A stretch of DNA of 64,000 bases from Streptomyces sp. MUM 2J (lineage in GTDB: Bacteria; Actinomycetota; Actinomycetes; Streptomycetales; Streptomycetaceae), in contig NZ_JADWYM010000036.1 in assembly GCF_022414535.1 (NCBI RefSeq), positions 1-64,000 of the forward strand. The letters are read 5' to 3'. This document shows positions 1-10,800 of the stretch, one piece after another. The position numbers and the translations under genes were made by a program. Numbering within the stretch: position 1 is the stretch's first letter; each line of letters starts with the position of its first letter. A model generated the notes under the pieces. That model was not told where the DNA came from, made no database searches, and saw nothing but the letters and a program-made list of their open reading frames with translations.

Positions 1-57
1 GACTACTACAAGTCGCACCCCGGCCACGCGATCGACCTCATCCAACCCGACAGGTGA
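1..57 (+). CDS. 3' end of an unidentified gene
   Basis: Only the last 18 codons and a TGA stop lie in the window, so the product cannot be named. The tail reads DYYKSHPGHAIDLIQPDR, a hydrophilic C-terminus with no membrane segment. It is taken as coding because the frame is open from the first base and a perfect terminator hairpin begins 18 bases after the stop. Confidence 0.5.
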   Translation, partial: DYYKSHPGHAIDLIQPDR

Positions 58-74
58 GAACGCAGGCGCCCTGA

Positions 75-110
75 CTGAAGCCCCACCAGCAACAGCTGGT
101 GGGGCTTCAG
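75..110 (+). terminator. Perfect 16-bp hairpin terminator
   Basis: Arms 75-90 and 95-110 are perfectly complementary around the four-base loop AACA. It sits just after the stop of the rightward gene at the window edge. No long T run follows, which is normal for Streptomyces terminators. It may also stop leftward transcripts from the immunity gene. Confidence 0.8.
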
Positions 111-232
111 ATTTGCAATCATGACATAGCGCGAGATGGCACCGGATCACCCGTGAGCGAATCCGACTTCAAGGGGAATGCCCGACCTCGCAGGAGCCTA
201 CTCAGATCCGATGACGGCGCACACAGATTTCG

Positions 233-688
233 TCACTCACGCCGAAGAATATCCAGTTCGCGCGCCGGGAACGGGATGCCACCCCAAGCTCTTGAATACG
301 CATCGGCACCCCCACATTGCACCAGAACACCTTCTGCCATGCGCATTACGCCGCGAATGAACTGACTGACCCCAACCCGGCCATGCCACCGCAGAATCCC
401 ACCGCTCCAGCGACCAGACTCGGATTGCATGTCCGCGAATTGGACGACCTGAAGATAGGCCTCTTCGCTGGCGCCAGCGAAGAATAGACAGGTGCCACCC
501 GGCTCGGCAGGAAGGAAGGCGATGGCCGAACTCGACCCTAGCCGCAGGTCATTCGCCGCCTTCACGATGGAACCGAGACCATCTCCCACGTATGTGGTGT
601 GCACTTCGATGACCTCTTGCGGAAAGCTCACGACGAATTCCGCGGAGCCAGGTTGGCCCATGATCCAATCCAGGGAGAACTCACCCAT
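233..688 (-). CDS. Probable immunity protein for the adjacent Rhs toxin
   Basis: A 151-residue protein with no signal peptide or membrane segment; I do not recognise its family. Position is the argument: in polymorphic toxin loci the gene directly after the toxin encodes the cognate immunity protein, which binds the toxin tip and protects the producer and its siblings. The ATG is preceded eight bases upstream by GAGG, formed by the final codons and stop of the toxin gene, so translation of the two is coupled. An in-frame GTG at 697 overlaps the toxin stop but lies inside that ribosome binding site, so I prefer the ATG. The gene is visibly less GC-rich than the body of the toxin gene, as expected for exchangeable tip-immunity cassettes. 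The immunity role is inferred. Confidence 0.7.
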   Translation of the reverse strand: MGEFSLDWIMGQPGSAEFVVSFPQEVIEVHTTYVGDGLGSIVKAANDLRLGSSSAIAFLPAEPGGTCLFFAGASEEAYLQVVQFADMQSESGRWSGGILRWHGRVGVSQFIRGVMRMAEGVLVQCGGADAYSRAWGGIPFPARELDILRRE

Positions 689-693
689 TGCAA

Positions 694-3600
694 TCACCTC
701 GGATAGGCGGTGCGTAGAGATCCATCGGGATTGAGGATCACTTCGACACTAGTCTCACCCCGCGACCCTACGGGATATTCAAAATCTACCGTGTGGATTG
801 TTCCATCACGAGGCACACCCGTCACCGGGTCTGGGGTATTCGGCCGCCCTCGCGTCTTGGCAGTATCCTGAATCAAATCTCCAATATCATCCAGATCCAG
901 GTAATCGGAGAACGTCGTGTTTCCAGGCGCGACTCCTGGACTGCCGTTCACGTGCTCATCCAGCACATGCTGCCAGCCGTCCCCGTTGTAAAGACTGCAG
1001 TTGCTGTTGTGAACAAGAACGGGAGTCTCGCCCGCCAGCACATAGTACGTGTGAAGGTCATTGACTGTGAGGTTGTACATGCTGGCAGAGCCAGCCTCAT
1101 CCCTTACATCAACGACCTCGACCTGAGTGTTTGCTGCGGTGGCCAGCGTGTCACCCGGTTGAAGGTTGCCGGCGGGGATCCAACCGTGGAGGTTCTCTTC
1201 CCAGAAGGGGTGACGCGAGGTCGTGTGGAGCCTTGAGACACGACCATCTTTTTCACGGACGTACAGCTCGACAAGATCGTCATCGTAGTGAACAAGACGC
1301 GCAATGACGGTTCTGACACCCTTGCGCTTTCCTGTTCCCGGATCTCCGGTCGCCACCTCATCGTCCGGTTTAACCTTACTGATGGGCTTTTCGGTGCCAT
1401 TCTTGAGCAGGACCGGCGTGGAGGATGAAAAGCTGCAGCCCGATTTCAGTAGCCGCGCCACGGCGGCTTCCTCGGTCTCGACGGAGACGGCTCGTGCAGC
1501 AGCCAGTTCCGCAGCGGCCCCCTTGACTGCAACTCTGTTCCAGCCTGCGCCGATCAGGTAGAGGAGGTCCGTTACGACAGCCTCGACACAGTCTCCGTGT
1601 CCGGTGACGCAGTTGATGTTCGCCTGAACGCCGAAGGGGTCTTTTCCTACCTCCAGCAGTCCGGCATTCTTGGCGGTGTCACAGAATCCGGTGTACTTAG
1701 AGTCGTTCCCACCGCTTCCGAAACAGATATCCTTGGCCCAGCGCTGAATACGGAAGTCATATGTATCCTGATCGGCATATCCGGAAGCGTAACGGGAGAG
1801 CTCGTCATAATTGGGAATCTCAATCTTATTGACGACAGGCTTCCCGCCTTTCGCTGTCTTTCCTGCAGCGGCGTGGGACGTTCCAGACTTACTACTGTGA
1901 CTGGAGCCTTTGGATTTGTCGGACGCGGGGTCGTTTTCAGGGTGATAGGTGCCGTACGTTCCGTTGTCCCCGGAGCAGGAGTGGGGGTAGCAGGATTCGA
2001 GTCCCGTGGGGTCGCTTGCAGTTGCGGGGTTGTTGTTGGCGTAGCTGTAGCCGTTGAGGGATTCGGGCTGGTCGGGGCTGAGGATGGGGTCAATGCTGAT
2101 GAACTGGCCGATGCCCGGGTCGTATTCGCGAGCGCCTATGTGGGTGAGGCCGGTGGTGGTGTCGCGGGTTTTGCCGAGGAAGCCCTTGTCGTCGGGCCAG
2201 GGGCCGTAGAGGGGTGCCCCGCGGTCGGAGCCGAAGGGGGTGGTGTAGCGCTTGGTGAAGGTCTGGGCCGTGTCCGGGGTGAGGGCCAGGGTGGAGGTGC
2301 CGTGGTGGTCGGCGGTGAGGTAGGTGAGTTTCGCCGTCCCGGACTCGTTGGAGCGCATGGCGGCGGCGATGCCGCCCGCCGAGTAGTAGCGCTGGGCCCA
2401 GGTGGAGCCGTCCGCGCGGAGGTGGAGTTCGGTGGCACCGGCGTACAGGATGCGTTCGCCGTTCTGCTTGGAACGGATCAGCAGGGTGCCGCTGGCGTCG
2501 TAGAGGTAGTCGGTGGTGTTGCCGTTCTCCGTCAGCTTGGCCAGCTTGCCCTCGGGGTACCAGGTCAGGCTCTGTGTGGCCACGGGGCCGGGACGCCTGG
2601 TCGTGTTGCCCGTGTTGTCGTAGGCGTAGGTGCGGTCCGGCGTGGTGCAGTCGTCCTTGGTGCTGGTACCGGTCAGGGTGTGGGGCTGGGCGGAGTTGGC
2701 GTAGCAGTAGGTGGTCTTGGTGTCGCCGGTGTCCTTGTGGACGGTTTCGGACGTGCGCTGGCCCGCGGTGTTGTAGGCGTAGCTGGTCCAGTACGGGGCC
2801 GGGCCGGACAGCCCGGTCGCGCTGCGAGCGGTGGCGCAGTCCTGGGAGGCCGGTGTCCAGGCCTCGGTCAGGCGCTGGTGCCCGTCGTAGGCGAAGCACT
2901 GGGTGTCCGCGCTGCTGGTGCCCCCGAGCGTGGTCGGGTCGCTGATCTTGGTGACGTTGCCGGACTGGTCGTACGTGTAGTTCAGGTCCTGCAGCATGTA
3001 CGGGTGTGTCTGGTCCGTGACATTGCTGCTGATCAGGCGGCCGGTTCCCTCCTCGAAGGTGTTGGTGACGTAGACGTTCTTCAGCCCTGAGGCGCCGGTG
3101 CCCAGAGTGAGCTGCTCGGGCTGGGACAGGGCCGAGTAGGACACGTTGCGCAGGTAGCCGGTGGCCCCGCCGATCTCGGTGAGGTTGCCCTGGCCGTCGT
3201 AGTCGTAGTCGATGTTCTCGGCGGGCAGGCCGCCGAGGGCGGGCTCCTTGGTCGTGCCCACGGTGCCGTCGTTGTTGTAGTACGTCGCGAACGCCAGCGT
3301 GGTGGGTGTGCCGGCCTGCACGACGGGGTCGGTGTCGGGCAGGTGGAGCTCGGTCGCGGTGGGCCGGCTCAGCGGGTCGTACGCGGTGACGGTCCGTGTG
3401 TAGGCGTCGCCGGTCGTGCCTCCGACGTAGCGGGTGGACGAGGACGGAAGGCCCTTGAAGACCGTGTCGTACGTGTGGGCGGTGAGCTGGTTGGCGTCCG
3501 TCTCGGTACCCGACCAGGTGCCGGTGATCCGCCCCAGTTCGTCGTAGGCGGAGAGGATCGAGGTGCCGCGGGCGTCGGTGGTCTTGATGACCTGGTCGAG

Positions 3601-6600
3601 CGTGTTGTACTCGCTGGTCGTGGTGCCCTTGTCGGGATCGCTCGCGCTGGTCTGCCGGCCGAACAGGTCGTAGCCGTAGGACCAGGTGGCTCCGTCGGGG
3701 CCGGTGATGGTCTTCAGCTGCCCGTCCGGGCCGTAGGTGAACGCGGTCGACGCGTAGGCGGCACCGGGTCCGGTGCCGTAGTCGGCGTCGGCCGGGCTGG
3801 TGCTCTCGTACGCGCGGGTCTCGACCGTGCGCCCGCGGATGTCGGTGACGGTGCGCTGGGCGGAGCCGCCGTCGAGCGCGGTGGCGGCGACGGAGTCACC
3901 GGTGTAGCTCGTGGTGGTGGACCACTTCTTCACGCCGCCGACGTAGAGGGTCCTCGTGGTCGGCCGTGCCGCGCCGTCGTAGACGGTCTGCGTCTCCGTG
4001 GGAGCCGCTCCGGAACCGGTGCGGGTGTAGGTGCCGTTGGGCGACTTGGTCGGGTCGAAGATGTCGGTGGAGGCGTCCCAGGCCAGGCCGCGGGTGTCGT
4101 AGCGGATGTCGGTCAGCAGACGGCCACCCTGCGGGGTGGGGGTCTGCGTCTGCAGGGGGCGCAGCAGAGCGTCGTAGAGCGTGTAGCTGGTGTTGTAGGT
4201 GTCGTCGTTCTTCACCGTCGAGGTCGACACCCAGGACGCCTCGGCGTTGTCCAGGTGGTAGTCGAACTTCAGGTTCGGACCCTGGACGCTGCTGCTCCGG
4301 TTGGGCAGCCACACGTCGGTCAGACGGCCGAGCGCGTCGTACGCCTGCTCGGTCTTCTTCACGTTGATGTCGTAGCTGCGCAGCGGCAGGGCGCGGCGCG
4401 GGTCCAGGAAGACGTACGTCTTGTACAGCTTGGGGTTGGAGGTGACGGTCTTGGTCAGCGGACCGCTCGCCGCCGGTGTGTAGGCCGTGGACGTGGTGTG
4501 GCCCGCGGTGTCGGTGACGGTGAGCAGGCGGCCGAGGGTGTCGTAGGTCGTGGTGGCGGTCGTCTGCCATCCGAGGGGGAGCCGGTCGCCGTTGGTGTCG
4601 GCGGTGGCGGCGTATCCGGTGGCCCGGCCTGTCCAGGTCGCCTGGCCCTTGGTGGGCGTCTGCGCCGCGGTCCAGGTGGTGGCGTCGGCGGTGTCGTAGA
4701 CGGCGGCGGTGTCGGTGAGGACGTCGCCGCGCGTGGTGGCGGACAGGGGCAGGCTGAGCTGGCTGTCCGCGACCGAGCAGCTGCGGGCCACGGTGCGGGT
4801 GCGGGAGACGAGGCCGGTGATGCCGAGGCTGTTGTTGCGCGCGTACCAGGTGCGGGTGCAGGTCTCGTCGCCGCTCACCCCGTACCGGCCGAAGTCGTCG
4901 ACGGAGACGGCCATGCCGAGGTCGTCGTAGGCCGCCTTGGTCTCGCGTGTGCGCCAGCCGGCGGAGGCTGTGAGGTAGGTGCTGGTGTAGGTCGTGGTGT
5001 CGCGGACCCACCGCGCTACCTGGTCGGCGGCGTCGGGGACGCTCTGGCTCGCCGTCTGCCGGTAGGTGTAGTTCTTGAAGAGGCTGCTGATGGGCTGGCT
5101 GCCGTTGTAGGCCACCTGCTGGCGCAGCATTCCCGCGTAGCGGTCGCTGTCGGTCGCGTTGGGCAAGTCGACGTCCGTGTCGAGCAGCGGGGCGACGGTG
5201 GCGGACTTGGTGGTGCCGTCCTTCTTCTTGTCGCCGTTCATTCCCTGCAGGTAGAGGGAGACCGTCTTGGAGCGGGTGGCGCTGGTGGCGCCGGTGAGGG
5301 CGGTGACCTGGCGGTAGCCGCGCCAGTCGGACCAGGTGCGTTCGTCCTTGGGCGTGAACGGGTCGTCGCTGTAGTGCCAGGCCGCTCCGCTGTAGGAGTA
5401 GGCGTGCTCGACCGCCGGGTTGTTCGCGGCCGGGTCGAACACGGTGACGGCCAGGACGCGGTACTTGTGGAACCAGTCGATCGAGGCTTCCTCGGCACCG
5501 TTGATGTGCCAGTACTGCGGGTAGCAGGAGCGGGTGTTGGAGTCCTCGGCGGCACCGGAGAGTTCACTGCGCACGCACTCGGCGGGCGACAGGGTCACCG
5601 CGGTGATCGCGCCGGTCTCCGAGGTGACGGTGGAGATGCGGGGGCGGGTGAGGGGCAGGATGTCGTCGGTGGCGTCGACCCGGTTGGGCCGCATCTGGTA
5701 GGTGAACGAGATCGGCTTCAGGGTGATGGGGGTGGCGCCGGCCTTGCCCGTCCGCGTGATGGACGTGAGCGCCAGCACCTGGTCCGAGCTGTCGCCGATG
5801 TCGTTGCCGTCCAGGTACTCCTCGGTCAGTGCCCAGGAGTCGACCGAGTCGTAGGCGGCCGTGGTGGCGTTGTAGGAGTAGGTGTGGATGCCGGTCAGGC
5901 GCTTGCGGCTGAAGAAGGACGGGCCGGCCGCGTTGCAGTCGGTGTCACCACTCGTGCACAGGGCGTCGAAGGGCACGTCCGGCCAGTCGTCGGCGGTGTC
6001 CTTGGTCAGGCTGGAGCAGTCCGCGGCCGTGCAGCGCTCGTCGTAGGTGAAGGTCACCTTGGCGTCGGCGTTGTCGGTGAACAGGGCGCCCTTGCGCAGA
6101 CCGTACTCGATCCTGTTCGGATAGCCGCCTCGGGTGTAGACCGCGTCGGCCGTCGTCGCCTTGTTCTTCTTGTAGTAGTTCGCTTCCTTCGTGTACCAGT
6201 AGGTCGCCGCATTGCCGCGGGTGTCCTCGACGTAGTCGAGGTTCCACCGCCAGGCCTGGGTGAGCGACCGTTCCGCGAAGGTGGAGCCGGCCGAGTAGCC
6301 GGGCTCGCCGGAGTCGTCGCCGAAGACGGGCACCGTCCAGGTGGAGTTGGTGCGCTGGGTACCGGCACCGTCCAGTTTGTTCAGGCCGAAGACGTACTTG
6401 GTGCCGTCGCCGGTGGTGACGGTCCAGTACTCGCCGTTGTCGTCCCCGTTGTCCGCGCCGGTGGACCGGACGACCTTCGATGCGTCGTCGTCCGCCAGGT
6501 GCCACACACCGGTGGAGTCGTCCTTGATCAGTCGCGTGGACTTGCCGTTCAGGACGAGGGTGGCGTTGTCGTACTTCCAGCACTGGTCGAAGACGTCAGC

Positions 6601-7695
6601 ATGACCGTCGTCGTCGCACGAGCCGTAGCTGCGCTCGATGTAGGACTCGGTGAGGGTGAACCCTTCACCGACGGAGGTGCCTTGGTTGTTGGTGCTCGCG
6701 GTGCGGCCGTCGACGCTGCCGGAGTCGTACGACAGCGAGAGGGACGGCGCGGGGCCCGCCGCCGCGGGCGGCGTCGCGAAACCGTACGACCAGGTGAACG
6801 AGCCGGAGTTGCCGCCGGCCTCCCAGGACGAGGACTCGGACAGCTGGGTCGCCGAGTAGTCGCCGGCGCCGTTGGGCGACTGGCCGGAGCCCGCGGAGGC
6901 GGCGGTGACCGCGAGGACGGTCGCGCCCGAGGCGGAGGCGCCGGACGCGGTGCGCATCAGCTGTGCGGACGGGCCGCTCGTCGTCTGAGGGAGCCGCACG
7001 TCGGCGGAGACGGTCTGGTGGGTGGTGTCGTTGTCCGACGCCAATGGCGTCTGCTTGCGGCACTCGGGCTTCTGCGGCGTCGTCAGCGCGCAGGCGGGCA
7101 GCTGCACCAGGCGCAGCCTCTGGGCCCAGCCGCCGCCCACCGCGGAGGCGAACTTGCTGTAGTCGACATCGAAACGGGCCGTACCGGCCTGCTCCGACTC
7201 GGCCGTCAGGAGGATCCCGGTGATGCCGGCCTCCCGGGCGGCCTGCTGGTCCAGGACGCTCAGGTGCACGTCGCCGTCCCGCAGGGACGTCTTGCCGGAG
7301 GAGCGGGTCACCGTCACCGGGAGCCCGCCGGGCCTGGCCAGCCCGGTGCTGCCCGCCGTGCCGTCGGGGACGGCGACGGTCGCTTCTCCCTTCTTCGGCC
7401 AGGCGCTCCTGCGTTCCTGGCCGGCCTGCGCGGCCTGCGCGGCGTTGGCCTTCCTGTCCCGGGCGACCTTCTGCCGGGCCGCCTTCGCCCCGGGCCCGTC
7501 GAAGGGCTCGACCTTGGTGACGCGTGAGGGGGGTACATCGGGGCGTCCCAGACCGGTGGGGCCGGCCGCCTGTGCGACCTGAGCGACCCCCAGGGGAACG
7601 ACCAGGGCCAGCGCCAGTGACTGACCGAGCAGCCGACCGGTGCGGCGTCTCCCCGCACTACGCCACTTTCTTGAGGTGCCTATGCCAAAGACCAT
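694..7695 (-). CDS. Secreted Rhs/YD-repeat polymorphic toxin with Hint domain
   Basis: About 2333 residues. Order: basic N-terminus and signal peptide (about 1-44, ending AQVAQAA); long beta-rich region; many YD repeats (YDTLGRL, YDALGRL, YDELGRI, YDQSGNV, YDASGTL); Rhs core closing with GQFISIDP and DPTGL at about 1895; linker; Hint autoprocessing domain from C2087 to N2230 (ending VLVHN); variable tip of about 103 residues. The tip has two early histidines (WQHVLDEHV) and ends SLRTAYPR, a pattern like BECR-fold ribonuclease toxins. In this family the Rhs shell encloses the tip and the Hint domain is thought to release it. The ATG at 7695 has GGTGGG nine bases upstream; an in-frame TTG at 7719 has no such site. 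It follows the LamG protein gene across a hairpin and is coupled to the immunity gene. Toxin activity is inferred. Confidence 0.9.
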   Translation of the reverse strand: MVFGIGTSRKWRSAGRRRTGRLLGQSLALALVVPLGVAQVAQAAGPTGLGRPDVPPSRVTKVEPFDGPGAKAARQKVARDRKANAAQAAQAGQERRSAWPKKGEATVAVPDGTAGSTGLARPGGLPVTVTRSSGKTSLRDGDVHLSVLDQQAAREAGITGILLTAESEQAGTARFDVDYSKFASAVGGGWAQRLRLVQLPACALTTPQKPECRKQTPLASDNDTTHQTVSADVRLPQTTSGPSAQLMRTASGASASGATVLAVTAASAGSGQSPNGAGDYSATQLSESSSWEAGGNSGSFTWSYGFATPPAAAGPAPSLSLSYDSGSVDGRTASTNNQGTSVGEGFTLTESYIERSYGSCDDDGHADVFDQCWKYDNATLVLNGKSTRLIKDDSTGVWHLADDDASKVVRSTGADNGDDNGEYWTVTTGDGTKYVFGLNKLDGAGTQRTNSTWTVPVFGDDSGEPGYSAGSTFAERSLTQAWRWNLDYVEDTRGNAATYWYTKEANYYKKNKATTADAVYTRGGYPNRIEYGLRKGALFTDNADAKVTFTYDERCTAADCSSLTKDTADDWPDVPFDALCTSGDTDCNAAGPSFFSRKRLTGIHTYSYNATTAAYDSVDSWALTEEYLDGNDIGDSSDQVLALTSITRTGKAGATPITLKPISFTYQMRPNRVDATDDILPLTRPRISTVTSETGAITAVTLSPAECVRSELSGAAEDSNTRSCYPQYWHINGAEEASIDWFHKYRVLAVTVFDPAANNPAVEHAYSYSGAAWHYSDDPFTPKDERTWSDWRGYRQVTALTGATSATRSKTVSLYLQGMNGDKKKDGTTKSATVAPLLDTDVDLPNATDSDRYAGMLRQQVAYNGSQPISSLFKNYTYRQTASQSVPDAADQVARWVRDTTTYTSTYLTASAGWRTRETKAAYDDLGMAVSVDDFGRYGVSGDETCTRTWYARNNSLGITGLVSRTRTVARSCSVADSQLSLPLSATTRGDVLTDTAAVYDTADATTWTAAQTPTKGQATWTGRATGYAATADTNGDRLPLGWQTTATTTYDTLGRLLTVTDTAGHTTSTAYTPAASGPLTKTVTSNPKLYKTYVFLDPRRALPLRSYDINVKKTEQAYDALGRLTDVWLPNRSSSVQGPNLKFDYHLDNAEASWVSTSTVKNDDTYNTSYTLYDALLRPLQTQTPTPQGGRLLTDIRYDTRGLAWDASTDIFDPTKSPNGTYTRTGSGAAPTETQTVYDGAARPTTRTLYVGGVKKWSTTTSYTGDSVAATALDGGSAQRTVTDIRGRTVETRAYESTSPADADYGTGPGAAYASTAFTYGPDGQLKTITGPDGATWSYGYDLFGRQTSASDPDKGTTTSEYNTLDQVIKTTDARGTSILSAYDELGRITGTWSGTETDANQLTAHTYDTVFKGLPSSSTRYVGGTTGDAYTRTVTAYDPLSRPTATELHLPDTDPVVQAGTPTTLAFATYYNNDGTVGTTKEPALGGLPAENIDYDYDGQGNLTEIGGATGYLRNVSYSALSQPEQLTLGTGASGLKNVYVTNTFEEGTGRLISSNVTDQTHPYMLQDLNYTYDQSGNVTKISDPTTLGGTSSADTQCFAYDGHQRLTEAWTPASQDCATARSATGLSGPAPYWTSYAYNTAGQRTSETVHKDTGDTKTTYCYANSAQPHTLTGTSTKDDCTTPDRTYAYDNTGNTTRRPGPVATQSLTWYPEGKLAKLTENGNTTDYLYDASGTLLIRSKQNGERILYAGATELHLRADGSTWAQRYYSAGGIAAAMRSNESGTAKLTYLTADHHGTSTLALTPDTAQTFTKRYTTPFGSDRGAPLYGPWPDDKGFLGKTRDTTTGLTHIGAREYDPGIGQFISIDPILSPDQPESLNGYSYANNNPATASDPTGLESCYPHSCSGDNGTYGTYHPENDPASDKSKGSSHSSKSGTSHAAAGKTAKGGKPVVNKIEIPNYDELSRYASGYADQDTYDFRIQRWAKDICFGSGGNDSKYTGFCDTAKNAGLLEVGKDPFGVQANINCVTGHGDCVEAVVTDLLYLIGAGWNRVAVKGAAAELAAARAVSVETEEAAVARLLKSGCSFSSSTPVLLKNGTEKPISKVKPDDEVATGDPGTGKRKGVRTVIARLVHYDDDLVELYVREKDGRVSRLHTTSRHPFWEENLHGWIPAGNLQPGDTLATAANTQVEVVDVRDEAGSASMYNLTVNDLHTYYVLAGETPVLVHNSNCSLYNGDGWQHVLDEHVNGSPGVAPGNTTFSDYLDLDDIGDLIQDTAKTRGRPNTPDPVTGVPRDGTIHTVDFEYPVGSRGETSVEVILNPDGSLRTAYPR

Positions 7696-7781
7696 CGATT
7701 TCGTCCCACCGAGTTCCAAAGGATGAAGTCCGCGTCCTGCGGGCAGAACACCGCCGGATCCGCCCTGATCGATCCCGTGCG

Positions 7782-7810
7782 GTGCAGAACCGGCTCCGCC
7801 GGTCCTGCAC
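7782..7810 (-). terminator. Hairpin between LamG and Rhs genes
   Basis: Arms 7782-7793 and 7799-7810 pair over 12 bases with one G-U position in the leftward transcript and a five-base loop. It lies after the LamG stop and before the Rhs start, so it may attenuate read-through and lower toxin expression relative to the surface protein. Confidence 0.6.
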
Positions 7811-7818
7811 CGTGTGTG

Positions 7819-10800
7819 TCAGCCGCTCGTCATCGTGATGTCGTCGACCTGGTCGGAGCCGGCCATCGCGCCTGCCCACAGCGATACCCGGCTGACGCGA
7901 CCGGGCAGGTAGTGCTGCCAGGTGCCGCCGGTGAAGCCGGTGCCGACGGCGAAGTCTCCCGAGCCGGCTGCGGAGGTGAACGGCTTCGGGCCCTTGTCCT
8001 GGTCTCCGACGTAGAGCCTGATCTCGCCCGCCCGCGCGTCGTAGACACCGGTCAGCCGCACATCCGCGCCCACCTCGGCAACGGCGCTCACCCCGTCGAA
8101 CTCGCCGTCGGCGAACCGGCCGAAGTACCAGTGCCCCGTGGGGACACTCTCCTCTTCCCCGGTGTCCTCATTGAGTTCGTTCTGGACGTCGGCCAGTTGG
8201 AACCACAGGCCCCAGCCGGAGCCGTCCGACGTGCGCTGGCCCGCCACCTGAGCCGTGTAGCCGATCGGTTCGGCCGCGATCTTCTGCTTGTCCACGGAGG
8301 CGACGGTGGAGAGGGTGAAGGAGCCGGTGTCGTCGACCACCGGTCCGGGAGTCTTGGCGGCGTCACCGGACCCGTCCAGCACGATCGCCGTACCGTCCAG
8401 GTGCGCGTCGCCCGACAGGGTCAGACTGCGGCCGTAGCCGGAGTCCGTGTCGGCGAGGGTCGTACCGCTGCCTCCGTCCGCCGACCAGTCGGCCACCAGC
8501 TCGACATGGTTGTACGCGCCGTTCAGGGACAGCTCCGCCTCGTCGGCCACCTCCGCGTCGGTCAGGGCCCGCTGCCAGGCGTTCACCTCGTCGATCTGCC
8601 CGGGGAAGTAGTCGTAGTAGGCACCGGCCCACAGCACCCGACCGATCTGCAGCGCCCCCTGCGCCTTCCGGGAGGAGGCCACCGTGTCGCTGCCCTGCAG
8701 CTTGCCGTTCACGTAGAGGCGGATCTCGTTGGTCGACGCGTCGTAGACAGCGGCCAGGTGCGTCCACACTCCAGCCGTTGCCGGCTGTTTGGCCACCACC
8801 ACCTGGTCGGTGATGTTGCCGCTCCCGTCGTCCCTCGGTGACGTCCGCAGCGTCCACGTGCCGACGGAGCCCTGGTAGGAGAGGTAGAAGCCGCTGTAGA
8901 AGGTGCCGTCCTGCCCGAGGACGGTCCTGTTGTCGCTGGGCAGGCGGTCCAACCGGGCCCAGGCCGAGACGGTGTAGGAGGCGCGGGTGTCGACGACGGG
9001 TTCGGTGGTTGCCGCGTACCCGGTGCTGCCGTCCAGGGCCAGGCCCTTGTCCGTGATCGGCGGATCCAGAGGGTTCCCGAGCTCGTCCCGGGTCATCAGT
9101 CCTCTCCGGCCACGGTCGTCACGTGTCGCGCCGCCGTGCAGGGCCGCGTTGTACTGCGGGACGCCGCCGGCCACGGCCGAGTCGACGGCATCGCCGCTCG
9201 CCTCGTCGAAGTGCCACCTGCCCGTCGGACCGGCACCGGATGCGACGAGGAACTCCACCTGCGCCGTCTGCCCGGCACGGCCACCGTCCGTGTTTTGGAC
9301 GGCACGCACCTGGAAGGTGTACGTCCCCGAGTGCTGCGGAGTCACGCTCACCGTGGCTTCGGGACCACTGGCGGGTGACCATTTGGTGTCGGTGGACAGC
9401 TTGTACTGGTAGTCGTAGGAATCCGTGTTCGTGTCCGCCGCGTTCGGGGCGACGGAGAACTTTGCCTCGACTCCCGGGCCGCCCTGCGCCACGCAGGAAC
9501 CTTCTTCACCGTACTCGCTGGACCGGCACTCGGTGTACGGCTCGTTGAAGGTGATCTGCGGTGCCTTCGGTGCTTCGGGGTCGACCTTGAAATAGCAGAA
9601 CCCGGTCGACACGGCACTGCTGAGGTAGTGGGACTGATCGTCGTAGTACGACCATGTCCAGGCGTGGTAGCGGTACAGCTTGCCTTCCGTCAGGGCCGAC
9701 CATGTCATGGTGACGACTTGGTCGTCCTTGGCAAAGCCGGACGTGGGATAGAGGGAGCCGTTCCCAGGGGTTGTGTCGGTCCAACTGCCGTCGCTGTTCA
9801 GCTCGTCCAGGTCGAAATAGACGCGCAGGTTGCGCAGGTCCCCGCCCGGCAGGCTCTGCGCCCTGGCCCGCAGGGTGGGGGTGAACACGATCGCCGGATC
9901 CGATGCATTGCTCGCACACACGCTGGTCACGCCCACGCCCAGTTGGTCGGGCTTGCCGGGCAGCGGTACGTACTGCACCGAGAGGACGGCGTCGTTCCTG
10001 AAGCGCTTCCAGGAGGCGGTGTCCGACTCGTCGTGGGCCCTCAGTTCCAGGGTCAGCCGGGCGAAGTTGCCCGCGGCGAACGACTGCACCGTCGGCGTCA
10101 GGTTCTCGTTCGACTCGGCGGGGTTGTCGTGGAACTCGATCGGCGCGGCGGGCTGCGACGGATCGCAGGCCGAGCCGCGGCCCGCCGACACCCAGCGGTC
10201 GACCATCCAGTCCAGTTCCGCCGGTCGCGACGACCAGGTGGTCGAGGACGAGATGTTGTTGGTGCGGACCAGGTCCACCCACTTCGCGTCACAGGTGAAC
10301 GACCAGGTCTCCGTGGCCCGGAAGGTGGCGTCGAGGACCTTCTTGCCGCTCAGCTGGGAGGGGGAGAACTCGAAGTAGAGCCGCTGCGTGTACCCCGGGC
10401 CGCAGTAGTAGCCGCCGTAGCTGCTGCAGTGGCCCATGCCCTTGCCCTCGTTGTCGGAGCCGTTGCCCCAGCCGTACGAGGTGTAGCCGTCGCTGCGCAG
10501 CAGGGTGCGCTCCGACACGCCGGCGGCCACCGCCGGGTCGATGAACAGCGGGAAGTCCGCGGCGTCCGTCTCGCTGAGCATCTGGGCGTCGGGCACCACC
10601 GACAGGGAGTCCTTCGTGACGTCCACGTCCATGCGGGTCACCGCGTCGCCCTGCCCGGGCTCGACACCGGACCCCGAGGGCGCCGACTCGGACGGGTCGG
10701 ACGGTGCGGCCCCGCCGATGCCGGCGGCCTCGGTCCGCGCGAGTTGGGTCTGCGGGCCGGCGCCCTCGCCGGCGGAGTCCCACATGCGCGCGGGCGGCGC

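Noticed and set aside
1405..1437. Hint domain as a self-splicing intein interrupting the toxin
   Set aside because: The residues after the terminal Asn are a toxin-like tip rather than the resumption of an interrupted host protein, so cleavage rather than splicing is the better reading.
3343..7527. Very long open frame of about 1390 codons antisense to the Rhs gene
   Set aside because: Shadow caused by GC-biased third positions of the real gene; Val/Gly/Arg-rich product with no domain, while the opposite strand has clear YD repeats.
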